Source: Volvox africanus
Taxonomy: Eukaryota; Chlorophyta; Chlorophyceae; Chlamydomonadales; Volvocaceae
Reading direction: 5' to 3'
Length of the DNA stretch: 64,000 bases
Assembly: GCA_030268105.1 (NCBI GenBank)
Contig: BSDZ01000089.1
Coordinates: forward strand, 2,108,001-2,172,000
Shown here: in pieces, positions 1 to 12,439 of the stretch
How the letters are laid out: every line of letters starts with the position of its first letter
Position numbering within the stretch: position 1 is the stretch's first letter
Program-made: the position numbers and the translations under genes
The notes under the pieces: generated by a model
The model's database searches: none
Told to the model about the DNA's origin: nothing
What the model saw: the letters and a program-made list of their open reading frames with translations, nothing else

Positions 1-90
1 TATGGGCCCATCCCAGAGGATGACATCGCACCGCCTGTTGTACCTCCCGCCGACGAAGTTCCCCAGCCAATCGGTTCGTACCCTCCATGG
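1..90 (+). CDS. Possible partial exon at the left edge (unrecognised)
   Basis: Frame 1 is open from the first base. It reads as a Pro/acidic stretch (PEDDIAPPVVPPADEV) followed by GSYPPW, and TGG is followed at once by a GT (GTACTG) that could be a donor. The frame stays open to 360, but the composition after about position 110 no longer looks protein-like. The minus strand is also open here, so the strand is not certain. It could be the end of a gene or transposon lying left of the window. No family recognised. Confidence 0.22.
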
Positions 91-3000
91 GTACTGCTCC
101 AAGGCAGGGGCATGTTGCATTGTACGTCAAGGTCGCGTTTGAAAATCGGCAATATCAGGTGTGACATCACATTCATCTCCAATCTGCCCAGAGTAGTGGG
201 TCTTGTGCCATACACATGGATTTCGACGGGTGATGGTTTGGGTCGTGTATATGTTACAAAAGAACTGGGGGAAGGACTATGGAGTATTGCATGGCCCCCT
301 GCTGGCAAAACATATGATAGTGCTTGGTTCATGTCATCATGTTATCCTGAAATAAAATGAGGATCTCAATAATAACACACATGGCTAGATATGTTGCTTC
401 CAGAATGATAAAAAGGCATGGAAGGAAAGTTGGAGATGGCTTAGGGGAGTTAGACAGCGGGACTAGGAGTAAGTGAGCTCTTCCCAGCCGCAAAACTTCA
501 AACCCTTCGTCATAACAGGTACACCGAGAGCCCCACCGTACATTAAACATTACCAACATTACCTAAGATCTCCTGCACGCCTATCGGAGAGCTGGACATC
601 TGCAAGCTCCACCTCGCCCTCCCTGCAGACCACATTGCGCTTAAAGCTGACACAGCTCAAATTAGCAGCCATGTACGTTAAATAGAAGGGCATCAATTTC
701 TCACCCTGGTGGCCTCCAACTTTGTCTTATCATGTTCGCGTGACGATCGCGTAATCAGTGTCTCCAGCGACGAAGCAAGCTGCGCAGTCTATATTATATA
801 ATTCAACACCCGAATAATTCGTATTCGTCAACTTGGTGCCGTTAAATCCCTGGGCAAGTTGCCGAAGCTGGGCGATAGTCCTATGAGCTTGCCATAAACC
901 TTACTGATATGTCGTTGGTATAAAAGCTTCGTATAGTGGAGTGGCCTACAAAATGCTTAAATATTCGTGCGCGACGGAAACAGGCATCGTGAGACGGTTT
1001 GTAAGGGGGTCGGCCAACCGAAGTTTCCTGACCCACTCGAGGTTCGCAGCTTCACACGTGGTACATCAGAGTTTTCAGCAAAAGTTTGAGTTTAACCAAA
1101 TAATATACGTGGTCTAGGAACAGATGTCTCGATCGCATTATGAGTTCCAGCATTTTCCCCAAATACAGGGGACCCGTGGGACAGGACTCCACAAAGTGAC
1201 TTGACCGAATATAATGACGCAATACTTATGGAGCCTCCATTTACTCGGTAACAGGTGTTCGTTTCAAGCACTTTCCGTGCTTGATAACTGCCGCCTCTGC
1301 ATTGATAGGTAGGCACAGGGAACTCGCGAGAAGCTACCTGGAAACCTGGGAAGGCTGCCTTAAGGGCGACTGTAAGGTTCGTCGGGAAGATGGCATGCAG
1401 TACATATGGTACGGCCCCGCACACCGTACAAAGAGCCAGCGTGCTACGGAGGCACGGCACGGGATGGTGTTATTTTCGCCCGAGCACCGATTCCCTAGGC
1501 GCTTGGTAAATCTCAAGTCGGCGTAACCCGAATAGCGACACCGTTGACAAGCCTTGGCATTGGCATTTGTAAAGACCCCAGGCGAATTCGGCCGCCATAC
1601 ACGGCACTTGAACTCTTCCCTTATTGGATGTTTAGCCTCTTAAATTGAATGCATCCGCATATCTGAAGCCACCGCACTCATTTGCGCCTTAAGTAGCCGA
1701 TACATGCTGTCTTTTACAGGCTATTCCCATTTAGATAGCTGCCGAACACAGAGTCGTTTCCTTAAACCGGCTATGCCGACCCGGGATGACAGCTGCACGA
1801 GCAACACGCGATAAAGACCAGGGGATCCCTGATTACTGAAACCTACAGATAACTACCCTGTGCAGATAGTCTGGCACTATTCGGCGCAATGGCGCAGCGT
1901 TACGCACAGCAGTAATTAAGTGATATGGGAGCTCCTGCCCAAGCGTGGCTTAGGACACTCTCCTCCTGGATTCGTGTTCTCTGAACCAAAGGGCCTCAGT
2001 ACCCTCAGTTTCCACTGCTTGCGGCGCGCCTTGCGCACCCTTGCTTACGCAGGGCCAAGGGCTGTCGTGTGCATGGATCAATCGTGTGCAAATCGAGGGA
2101 ATAGGCGGAACCTTTTGCTGACGGAGTTAGTAGAATCGATTGTAGAATGACAGGGCCTCCCCTACGCAGGACCCCACACGAACATGTTGCGCGTAAGATA
2201 TGCAGCTTTATTCCATTGGGCATCAGTACCCGGATATTCGATGCAAGTATATCGCTTATCAAACGGTGTGAGACGTGTAATGAGTGAGAGTGAGGTGCAC
2301 TTTAGTATATCTGCAATGTGCAGTAATATTGCACTGGTACTTCGGCGCCTGCCATTTGTATAAACCCGCTATCTGACGGTACCGTCATATACTCGAAAAA
2401 TCCTGCAAATTGTTCGACAGGATACGGCGCTCTGCTGCTGAAGTCGCTCGCTCGTCGTTCGTTCGGGCCTTCGGCCGTCACTCATTCGTCGCTTGCTCGT
2501 CCAGTAGCAGAGCGCCGTACCCTGTCTCACCCTTGGCAGTATCTTTCATATATATACAATCTCTCTCGTATACTGCCTGACCCGTGCGGTAACTACTCCT
2601 TAGAAGGTACGCAAAATAGTAAACGAATGTTAATGACCTGCACTCCGGCACCCTGAGCTTTTCCAACTGTTCAATGACAGCAGCATTTGACTGTGACACC
2701 AGAATTTTGGCTAGTCTAGGAAAGTTATTTAAGACATAGGCAACAGGCCATTGTGGCAACCGGGAACAACAACGCCTAAATGTGCAACCAGTTTGGTTAC
2801 ACCTTACAGTTGCACATCATAGGTAGGATGCACAGACGAGGTGAAGACCTACAAAGATGTGGACATAAATTAAACGTCGCATAAGGAGCGGGTGCATCTA
2901 AAACCCCACACGCGCAAAAGTAAATACTAACATGCCCACCCCGCCCAAAAGTAAATACGAATGCTGAGCAACGTGAAGGTGGTTTGAACACGTCCTGCTA

Positions 3001-4572
3001 TGAAAGAGCAATGCCCACCTCTGACATGCATGTGTGCAATAGCACCGCAATGCCATATATCCACCACCAGCATGGAGAAGCTTCAGTATCCTGCCGTAAT
3101 CATTATAAAGTTTAGCCATTTAAGTGCAGCCTGGTGGCCATCACCATACCCACCGAATTCATGCAAAGCCAAAGCTTAAATCCGGCATATCATTATCACA
3201 CGACGAAGCCGCCATACAGGACATAAACCACAAATTTGTTAAACAGCTATATCAAACAAACGGACTAAACACATGGTACGGACCTAAGCTTCATGCATTA
3301 TACAAATCGACATGCACCGTGTACTTAGTTCACCAAGGTGTGCATGGCCCCCAAATACGACTCGACTGGACTGAATATTGGCCATAATGCAGAACCTGTG
3401 AAAATGGAATAGCATCTTGGGTGAACATGGAAGGGCAGGAACCTGGGTGGTCACGCCCCCAAGGACCCAACCTGACATAGAATGAGTCAGGTGTCCAATC
3501 AGTCCATCCCTGGGAGGAGGTGAGGTTGTTATATGACAGGACAGAAACGTGACCCGCATGTGAAAGCCAACCACAACAAAATGCGGAGCCCCTGCGTCAA
3601 TAAAAGCCAGATGACATTTAATGAGTTACTAGTGCGTAATAACTGTGCGAGCCCCGCCTCCAACCCCTCTTTCAGTGCTGCCTGGTAGCTATGATATGAT
3701 AGCATGCAGCTATTACCCCGGCCCCCCGGTATGCGCCGCTCATATAAGGGTTTCACACTACCCTGAGCCCGCTGCTATCAGCCATCACGTAAGTGCGAGG
3801 TTCCGGCCCCAGGGACAGACTCGCACGCATCTGACACAGACATCTCTCACCCCCTCTCGCAGTTCTCGCAACGCAAATTCTCAATGCCCTCGCGGTCAAT
3901 CTGGAAGAAAACAGGTGAGACGGCGAAGCAACCAACGCCGACTGTTGCTGCAGCTGCGCGTTGGGACCCATCACCCCCCGAAAGCTGACAGAGTAACTAT
4001 TCGTTAGACCCGAGTCCCCTCCACTTCACCAGCAAGCACATTTGGATTGCGAGGCATTATGTAGCCTCAATGGCGTAACAGCATGGCCGCGCTACGCAAC
4101 ACACCGTGCACATTGCCGTGGGATCGTATTAACACGGTCAGACACGAATAGGGGCCTTCGGAATACGTACCAACTTTTCTTAATTATCCACGCAAGGCCG
4201 CAATGAGCGCGCCGTATTGCCAACCCAACGTACATGCTTTGCCCGGCACACTCGGGCATAATGATACGCAGGACTAATACTCCCAGGGCTCCGTTTGTCG
4301 AAGCACAGTCTTGTTGGCAATCATCTCTCCTAAAGGCACACACTCATATACTGTCATCACTGCTTCCTTACACCTTCAAGACAGGAAAGACGCACGTAAC
4401 CGACCGCGCGTCAGTCACTTCACTACGCTGGCGCTGTCTATAACATCCGGAGTTTATTCAAGGTGGTGTGCAAACTGTTGCAAACTACCGCGTATCCACG
4501 GCCCCACTGCTGTGGTGGGCACGCCCCAGCCCTGGCAACCCATATCCGTCATTTCGCAGCATATCGCGGAAA
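91..4572. other. Gene-poor stretch left of the TKL kinase gene
   Basis: I found no exon chain with good splice sites and no protein motif that I recognise on either strand. Open frames of 60-120 codons occur on both strands, overlap each other and look random. The one clear structure is the palindrome at 2,416-2,526. A TTACA at 4,368-4,372 (TGTAA on the minus strand) lies about 200 bp past the kinase stop and is a candidate polyadenylation signal for that gene. Confidence 0.5.
2416..2526. repeat. 111-bp symmetric palindrome with GGCC-TTC-GGCC centre
   Basis: The outer arms at 2,416-2,440 and 2,502-2,526 are inverted copies of 25 bases with two mismatches, both transitions. The exact centre (2,471) is a GGCC-TTC-GGCC mini-hairpin at 2,466-2,476. 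The flanks between arm and centre are not inverted copies. They are TCG/TTCG-rich and resemble each other in direct orientation, differing mainly by transitions. This looks like a small foldback or palindromic repeat element. No open frame of interest spans it. Confidence 0.75.
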
Positions 4573-7500
4573 TTATACCGCTATCTCCCCGGTTGCTATG
4601 GACTCATAGGTGATGAGTCGCAGCTCCTCGCAGATCTCCGCAAAGGTCGGCCGGGACGCGTGGTCGTACGACAAACACCGCATGGTGAGGTCGTTGTAGC
4701 GCGGCGGCGGCAGCTGGGTAGGCAGAAAACGAAGTCCCGGAGACGTTGCACTCGTCATCGTGCCAAAAATCTGCGAGTGCCCGATGGGCGGTGATCGCGG
4801 GAACAAGGAATGACATCCGGGGTAAATGCACGCAGCCACTCAACATGAGGGGTTACCCCTCCATTTTTGCGTATGAGTCTCAAACACATCGTGTGCAACT
4901 CAGGGAGGTATAGGATGCAGCATCCGTGCGCTCATTAGGTCTAGCATGTTGCGCACCCACCTGGAAGCGGTTCATGTTTGCCCAGGGGCGCGACCCGGTG
5001 AACATCTGCCACAGGAGCACCCCGAACGAGTAGCAATCCGCGTTCTGCGGGGTGGCGTAGTCAGCGGGCGTAGTTGGGTTAGGTTCAAGCGGACATTTCC
5101 TAGACCGGTAGGGAGTTGTTGACCTGTAAATCCAGTCTCACGATGCAACGTGACAAAAATGCCACCTCGGCGAAACAGTATGAAAGACAGGGTGTTGCAT
5201 GCCCGCTTGCAGCTACCGGGATGAATGCATGTGCATACCTGCGTCTGCATGTGTGACTTCAGCACCTCCGGTGCACAATGCGTAATAACGCCGTACGAAG
5301 AGCTGACATGGGGCTGATTGCGGTCGGGCAGGTGCTTGGCCAGCCCGAAGTCAGCCACCTGAGGCAGTATAGCAAGGGGGTGAGGGAGACATGACGGACT
5401 TTTATCCCCGTGCAACACGGATGGACGGTTAAAGTGACTTGCTTGTCGACCAGGACTGGAGTTAAGGCCGCCGTTAATCCGGCATTTTCCACTGGATGCT
5501 TGTGTGGGTGCTGAACCCGGGAAAATCAACGATATTGGAGACGTCAACATGGGTGAACGAATGCCCGAAATACAGGGGAAAGTAGCGACTGCCAGGTAAT
5601 GGCCACGCGTGAAGCAAAGGCTCTCTCTATCCCATACACCTTAACAAAGTGTGCAAGAAAGCATATTGTCCATAGCCCCAGTCGAAAAGAGGTCGGAAAC
5701 ACTCGATACAGCGACACAACAACGTACTATAGTACCACAACAAGTACGTTAACAGTTAAAACGGCAAACCACCGTTGCTTTCCTTCAGTAAACATCTCCC
5801 AATAAGATCATCCACAAACTGGGCATACCTTGGCAATCCAGCCGCGCCCAGCGCTCCCTGCCTCAGAGCCACCAGGGTCGTCGGTGAGCAGTATGTTGAC
5901 GGCAGATAGATCGCCATGCATGTAGCCCCTGCGATTTGAATGGAAGATGCATGCACCGCCGCAAACCTTGAGAGAAAATCAAGCAAAGGGAAGATGACGC
6001 CGCAAGTCACTGCTTTCAGCGCAGGCGGCAATAAGACACGATCCACGGACGTTTCCTGGGAACAGCATGCATACCTGTAACACATACATGTGCGCGCAAC
6101 CTGTCATACGCACCTGCTATGCACGCAGGCCATGGCCGATGCAATCTCTTGTGCTGTCAGCAGGATATGCAGCATATGTGGCTTGCCTCGCAGCCGGGAG
6201 GGCTCCGTCCGCAGTCGTCCTGTGTCAATCGCATCCTGCAGCGTGCCACAGCCACAGTACTCTTGCAATATCCAGGTCTCCCCGTCCTGTAGGGAGTCAA
6301 TCTGCGGAAGACCGGTGTTTTGGAAAGCCGCGTCTGCACCATGGCCAGCAGCGGCCGCCACCGCTCGCGTACTGAACACTTCGGCGGGCCCATTGCCGGG
6401 GCTGAAGAGGTCCGCTGGGCTAATGACGCTGGGCGGCACCTGGCCAGTCACCGTTAGCGCCGCCGCCATCGGGTCCACCTTGGTCTTGAGAGTTGACATC
6501 GACCCCTGGGTTGTGGGTATGACGGTGCTTGTTGCAGTGACAGACTCACTTTCGGGCTTCACTGTACACGGCTGCTGCTGTAGGTCTCCAGCGACCGATA
6601 GAGGCACAGCTTGCGCCGTGGCGGGCTTGGGCACGTACACTGGGGCCCCGCCTGACACAAGCTGGTCGATCATGCCGCCTGCAACCTGCAAGTAGGTGAA
6701 GGCACAGACAGCCTTAGGACATGCCGCTGGGTTCTCGTCACCTGAAGGTCCCCGGAAGGTCCTCCATGATAAAGATGCGTCGTTAAGCGGTTATAGGAAT
6801 CGGATAGGAGTCAACGCCGGCGCTAGGAATCACCTCCAGACAGCGCACTCCCGGCGTTCCTGAGTAAATGGTCAGCTGCAGAGAAGGTAAGCATCAAGGA
6901 TCCGTCAAGCGCTTCCACCAAGCGTCCCTCACATGAACTCTTCATTGCTTATGTTCCCACATCAAGCCGAACCACCGCACCTTGTCACTGCAGTCGTCAA
7001 AAGAGTCGAAATCGTCCTCCTGCGGCACAACTTGGGCGGCTGCTGACTCTGGCATGGTCGCTGACGTCTGTCTTGAAGCTGAGGGGGACATCAAACTCGC
7101 AACATCGCAGGCTGAAGGCGCTGCCGCGGTGACCGCCTTTAAGGGAGTATGCGCAGAAGGGGCAGCACTGCCATCCATTACTGGGGAGACACTGTGGGAT
7201 CTCGTACGGGGATCCATGGCGACAGCAGGCGGCTCAGTTTCTGACGGGCGTCCCAGCCTCGACACTCCACATGTCGAGTCTATGCCGTTGCCAAGACCGG
7301 TTGGCAACGTCGACGCTGCCGAGGGCATGGGTGAAGGCACCATGCTACGGCACGGTGTGCCGCCTCCGCGCATTGACGGCATCCTGTACGAGGAACCGCC
7401 GTGCGCACTGCTACGCGCGCCCACACCCGCCATCGAGTGCTGCTCGCATGGCCCGTACGAACGTACTACGCACTTGTAAGTTCGGACAATATACGGGTGC

Positions 7501-10500
7501 TCGACCTCCTGCGTAAGCAGGGCCTCCAGCGTAACGCCATTGACGCAGGTTGCAGACTTGACCATCTCGTTACTGATCACCTGTCGGAGGGTGCGGTGAG
7601 ACGGACGCGAGGCTGTTGCATAGGAACGAGAGTCCCAACCTCCAGATATAATCACATTTCCGCCTTCCAGGCCCGAAACCCTGACAAAGCTTTGCCTGAA
7701 GCTATACGATTCCTCAAGAAGTGCATAAGCAAAGATGGGTCATCGATCGCGCACCTTAGCCGCAACCTTCTGGCCCTTGTATGACGCCGCAAAAACCTTG
7801 CCATAGCCCCCTTTCCCCAGCAAGTGTCCAAGTTTGAGTCCTGGAAAGGGCTCCATGCCGTAAGTCCAGCCGCTGAGGCCCTGCGATGCACACGATCTCG
7901 TGGAACCTCTGAAGGACGCGCCCACCGGGATCAGGTTTCGGCTACGGTGACTGGCACTAACATGAACGGCGCTGTCCAGAGAGGGCCGGCCACAAAATGT
8001 AATCGCCGGCAACCCAGGGACGGGACGTGTTGCTGGCGGAGATAGGTCCGTGTGAGCGCGCGGGGATGCGGGTGCGGCGCCACTGCCGCCTTTGCTGACC
8101 GATCCGTCGTATGTCGCCTCCGGCAGCGCCTCCATCGGCACAAGGTACCGCGGCTGGCACTCGTCCTTGTCCTCGTTAACATCCACATCCGCCCCAATCC
8201 TGCTAAGCGTAATAATGCAGTAATGCGGCTCGGACCTGGCTTCGGTGGCCTCGATCGTCCCCTCGGCGGGAGTCGCGCCATTCTGTGCCTTATCGACGCT
8301 GCTGTTGATCGCACCAGAATGTCCAGGAGATAGTACGGTTGGTTTGACTTCGACTGCCAGGATGGATGCCGGCAGACCTTCATGATGGGGGACGCCCACA
8401 GGCATCCGAACTGCTGCATCCAGCACGTGGCAATTTGCGGATCTGGTGTGGCAGAGGAAAGCAGGAAGTACTCCACGTTTTCATAATACTCAAAATCCAC
8501 AGACACAACAAGGGTAGCAAGCGTAAAGGTCTCAGCCGTAAAGGGCATCCATCACGTGTTTCCGCAACGACCATAGCTGCGGTAACGACATTCACAACCA
8601 AAGACGTCAACGAATTTCCCAAGCCTGTCGGTCTCAAGCTAAGCATACAATCCACGGTGCAATGACCCAGCAAAAACCAAACTCGTTCACACGTGAATAC
8701 AACAAGTTCTGGGAGCGCTTGAGAAGCCGAAAAGCCACCAGCGCCTTTTACCTTAGCCCCTTTGTACCGCCTACAAATATCGTTATCCTGCTTTGATTGT
8801 CGCATTGCACCCACCTGGCGGACACACGCACAACCATCGTCGATGGTTGGCCATCCTCCAGCAATACTCTTGCCCTGCCCAGCTCGACCTCCTTTCCCGC
8901 TCGCAGCTCCTGCTCCCAGCGATCCCACGCCTCATGCCACGATGTCGGCCGCCGGTTATGTTGCTGCAAACACTGCAACCGCTGCTCTCCCGGCATGGCC
9001 ATGAGCTTCAGATCGTTAACTCCGTCCCCGCGAAGCATGATTCCTTGCACGTTACCGCCGCTGCTCGAAATTGCATTTGAATTTTGGCTTGCATGGCACG
9101 CGCCCCTGATGCTGCTACAGGTTTGCTCCGGCATGCCCTCCAAACCCGTCCCAATCGACATGGACTGGCCCAACGACAGACCTAGCATTTTGGGGGAAGT
9201 CCTGACGTTCGCTTCGTTGGACAGGCACAATTTCTCCTCCCCATTCCTCGCGGCCACTTTGGCCGCGGGCGAGGGCACTGTTGTCGCGTCTGTGGACGAC
9301 AGAGGCTCTTGCGTGGCAGGCTGCTTTATTTCCTCATTGGGCTCCTCCTCCAGCAGCAGCACGCGCTGCAGCAGCCTGCCAACCAGCTGCTTGCGGGTCC
9401 AAGGGGAGCACACGGTCTCCCAGGCCTACCAGCACAGGTAAGGGTACATATGAGGTGTCTAAGCATCTCTTAGGTGCCTCCGTGCTCCAGATCCAGACAT
9501 CCTAGGGTTCACCGTCGTAGCCGTTTCCTTGCTACCATTTCCCTCTGCAATTCTCCCGTGTCAACACATGGGATCCCAGACTGCACGTGTCGCACCTCAT
9601 TGACATACATCAGCATCCACCCCTCCGGTAGGCTGATGTCCACCAGGCCAGTGACGGCATCATAGCATTCCATAGTCCGTGCTACACGCGCCAGGGCAGT
9701 AGTCTCCGGGTCTGTACATAAAGAAACGATCCAGTGCAAGTCAGCTCAATACTTAGGGAGTGTGCATTTGCAGATTTGTCCAAGCCACGGGCCGTGCGCA
9801 TTCAGGAGAAGCATACCCCTTCCGCCCACTTGACTACCGCCCATTAACGAGCCATTTCCGAAGGCCACAAGCAAGGCAAATTTTTTACACAGTAATCACG
9901 CACAACGGCGAGTAGGCGTTTTGTCAGCGATGGCATGGGCCCTTCATGTCCCACTTCCCTCCGACGTCCCCCTACTGCTTCCAGCCGACACACACCAATT
10001 CGTCCGGTGGGACCCGCATTTGGGCAGTAGCGCTCTATGTGCCTGACCAACAGCTCCGCCATGTTGTTTACAATGTAGCATTGCGACACATCAAAGTCAG
10101 GCCGTGACTTATTGTCCGCAAAGCAGACGGTGCCGAAGATGTGACCCGACGCTGACACCAGAGGCGCCCCGCAGTAGAATCGCACAGAGGGCTCACCGCG
10201 GACGAAGGGATTCTCCGAAAACCTGATCATGTGCACGTCAAGCGTACATGTCAGAAGGCATTAACGGCTACATTTAGGACGACGAATACAGAGCTGGTAA
10301 GTTCACAGCTGGAAAGGCATGGAAAGAAAGCGAGATACACTCATGGTACCCATGAAAACACATGAAACCCAGGAAGCACTCATGGTACCCACGACACACA
10401 GCAAAACCACACATATGTCAAGAACATATATTAAAACAAGGAATGATGTGAGAGAATCAATCCTTTGAGGATTTGATTTTACAATTAATGCAGCCACATC

Positions 10501-11524
10501 GCCTATAGTCCGTACCTGATGTCTTTAGTTGCGTCCGGGATGATCAGAGTCTGCGGCCTGGCCTTGGTGAGGGTATATGCACAAAAGGACCAACTGCGTA
10601 GCAAGAAATTACACCCGCAGTCGCAAAACGTTCGACACACGGTTAGGAACGCGGCGCGGATCTTCGCCACGCGTGGAGATTCCTAAGATATGGCCTTAAG
10701 CAGCCAATATTGATATTGTTGTGACGGCCCTGCTTCGAAAAATTCAAATTTCAGTCCTCATGCGCAGATGCCTATAACGGCATCCTGGATTCAAGACCCA
10801 AACCCATTCGCTGGCAAAGAGGCACCTGACCCGACTGCCCCCCTTGCCGGAATCTAGACTCAATGGCCCCACGCGGGGTTAGGAGAACAGTGAGCACCCC
10901 TGCCACAAAGCGGTCAATCCACCCAGCCTTCGCCCGCTTCCCTTACCGATATGGAAACTCTCCGGGTTTCAAAACACCCTTAGCGTTTCGGATGATAATC
11001 CGTGTATCGTCGAACAGCACTAACATAGCCGTAATCGCATTGAACATCCGCATCAATGCCCCCAGTATAATGTCGGCCTCCTCGTCGATACGCAAGCGGC
11101 GGCCATGTGATACTGAGTCCAGGATATCCAGGGCTCGGAGCGATTGCACGCGAGACTGTTCGTCGTCCGTTGAGGGCGGCCCTAAGTCCCACGAAGAATG
11201 CGGGTAACCATCGGAACTCGTAAATGCTGATTGCAGACTGCTGGTCGTCACTGTTTCAGTGAGCACATAGCTGAGCGGTTCTAGTTTAAGAACAGCATCG
11301 CCGACACTGCCAACCGCAACGCTGGCAGGAACATTCTGCTTGTTGATTGGCTTGATGACGAGGACAGCCGGGTCCCGTTCCTTGCATACAGGGGAATCAT
11401 TGACGTCACTGACACCGCTCTCAAGCTGCAATCGATTACTGGCACCGTTCACCGCTGCTTTATTACGTGCCTGCTCAAAAAAATTAAAGCTTGTTTCAAA
11501 AGTCCTGCTGGTCTTGGTAGTCAC
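4573..11524 (-). CDS. TKL-family protein kinase with N-terminal GAF and PAS-like region
   Basis: This is a predicted cytosolic Ser/Thr (TKL) kinase coupled to a GAF/PAS sensor. Exons read on the minus strand: about 11,524-10,948, 10,593-10,516, 10,222-9,996, 9,711-9,596, 9,425-8,815, an unresolved part at 8,660-7,756, then ending at 7,755, 7,580-6,981, 6,685-6,114, 5,928-5,829, 5,358-5,239, 5,044-4,961 and 4,770-4,573 (TAA). Resolved junctions keep phase. The GAF domain spans the first three exons (motifs RALDILDS, FCAYTL, FYCGAPLV, FGTVCF). A PAS-like segment follows (GWMLMYVNEAWE). The kinase shows Gly-loop LLGKGGYGKVF, VAAK lysine, alphaC Glu (LEALLTQEVEHPYIV), hinge WILQEYC, catalytic loop HGDLSAVNILL (HGD, not HRD), VADFGLAKHL, CAPEV, DCYSFGVLLWQMFTG and the RPTF motif. 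About 300 Ser/Pro-rich residues interrupt the N-lobe between beta4 and beta5. The first exon, with its ATG, was not found. This architecture is common in volvocine TKL expansions; the stimulus is unknown. Confidence 0.85.
10338..10391. repeat. 15-bp direct repeat pair in a kinase intron
   Basis: CACTCATGGTACCCA occurs at 10,338-10,352 and again at 10,377-10,391, 39 bp apart, inside the intron between the exons ending at 10,516 and starting at 10,222. It is probably a small local duplication. Confidence 0.6.
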
Positions 11525-12439
11525 ATTTTGGCTAAGATATGTTCAGGATACACCCGACCCACAGTCCAGTCAGATTATGTGAGCCACCATTAGCGCATTA
11601 CCTTACAAATTACTGTTTTTGGCACGCCTAAGCAGGACTGCGCTAGTCCCATAGCTATCGGCAGCGTCGACGATCCACAGCGCTGCTCGGTTGCACATAA
11701 ATACAGAACTTCCGTTATAAGTATTTCAGCCACAAGCTCTTTTGCAATTAAGACCAAACTGTGTTGCGCTCGGCTTGGATCACAATTCAATAGAGATTTA
11801 TTGAGTACTATAGAATCATGGAGTCTTCAAGTTTTTCCATGCAGCGCGTCATAACATCTGTTGTGATGGGCTTCCATCTAGAGGTATCCGACGCGTGATG
11901 CCACTAAGGTTTGCGCGAGTGACATAACGACTGTACGGATGTTACTACAAATTCACAAGTACTAACAAACGTTACGCGTCCTGTCTACTCGTATAATGTG
12001 GACAAGCTGAGGGCTACAAGTTAGTAAAGCAGGTATGAATGTCCGCATAAATCCCACAGTGTTGTGTGGAAGAAGTTCGGGCTCCACTGTAAGTCCTTTA
12101 TAAGTACTAAGGCGTCAGGTACGAAACTCTGAAACCCCATCATGTTTAATCAAATGAACTAAGGATCGCAGTTACAATGTGCAACGAGCCCAAAGCCTGA
12201 TGGTTCCTCTGGTTATCCTCTGGCTCGGCTTGCCTGACGGCCTTGCTCTTCAGGGGAGGTATAATAACCCAGTTGTTATAGGGAGAGCATGATTACCAGC
12301 ATTTGTGTATAAAGCTGGCCGTTTTATGGGTATTTAAGACGCTAACATGGATAAAACCTGGCATAGGCATAACAAGCCCGCTGATTGCCAAATACTATTG
12401 CACGCCCCCCACACAGGCTGTATTCGGACTTAAGCTTCT
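11525..12439. other. Intergenic region between the TKL kinase and the Rad60-like gene
   Basis: No supported exon was seen. Both neighbours are on the minus strand, so this should hold the kinase promoter and its missing first exon, plus the 3' end of the Rad60-like gene. A TTACA at 12,172-12,176 (TGTAA on the minus strand) lies about 265 bp past the Rad60-like stop and is a candidate polyadenylation signal. Confidence 0.45.
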
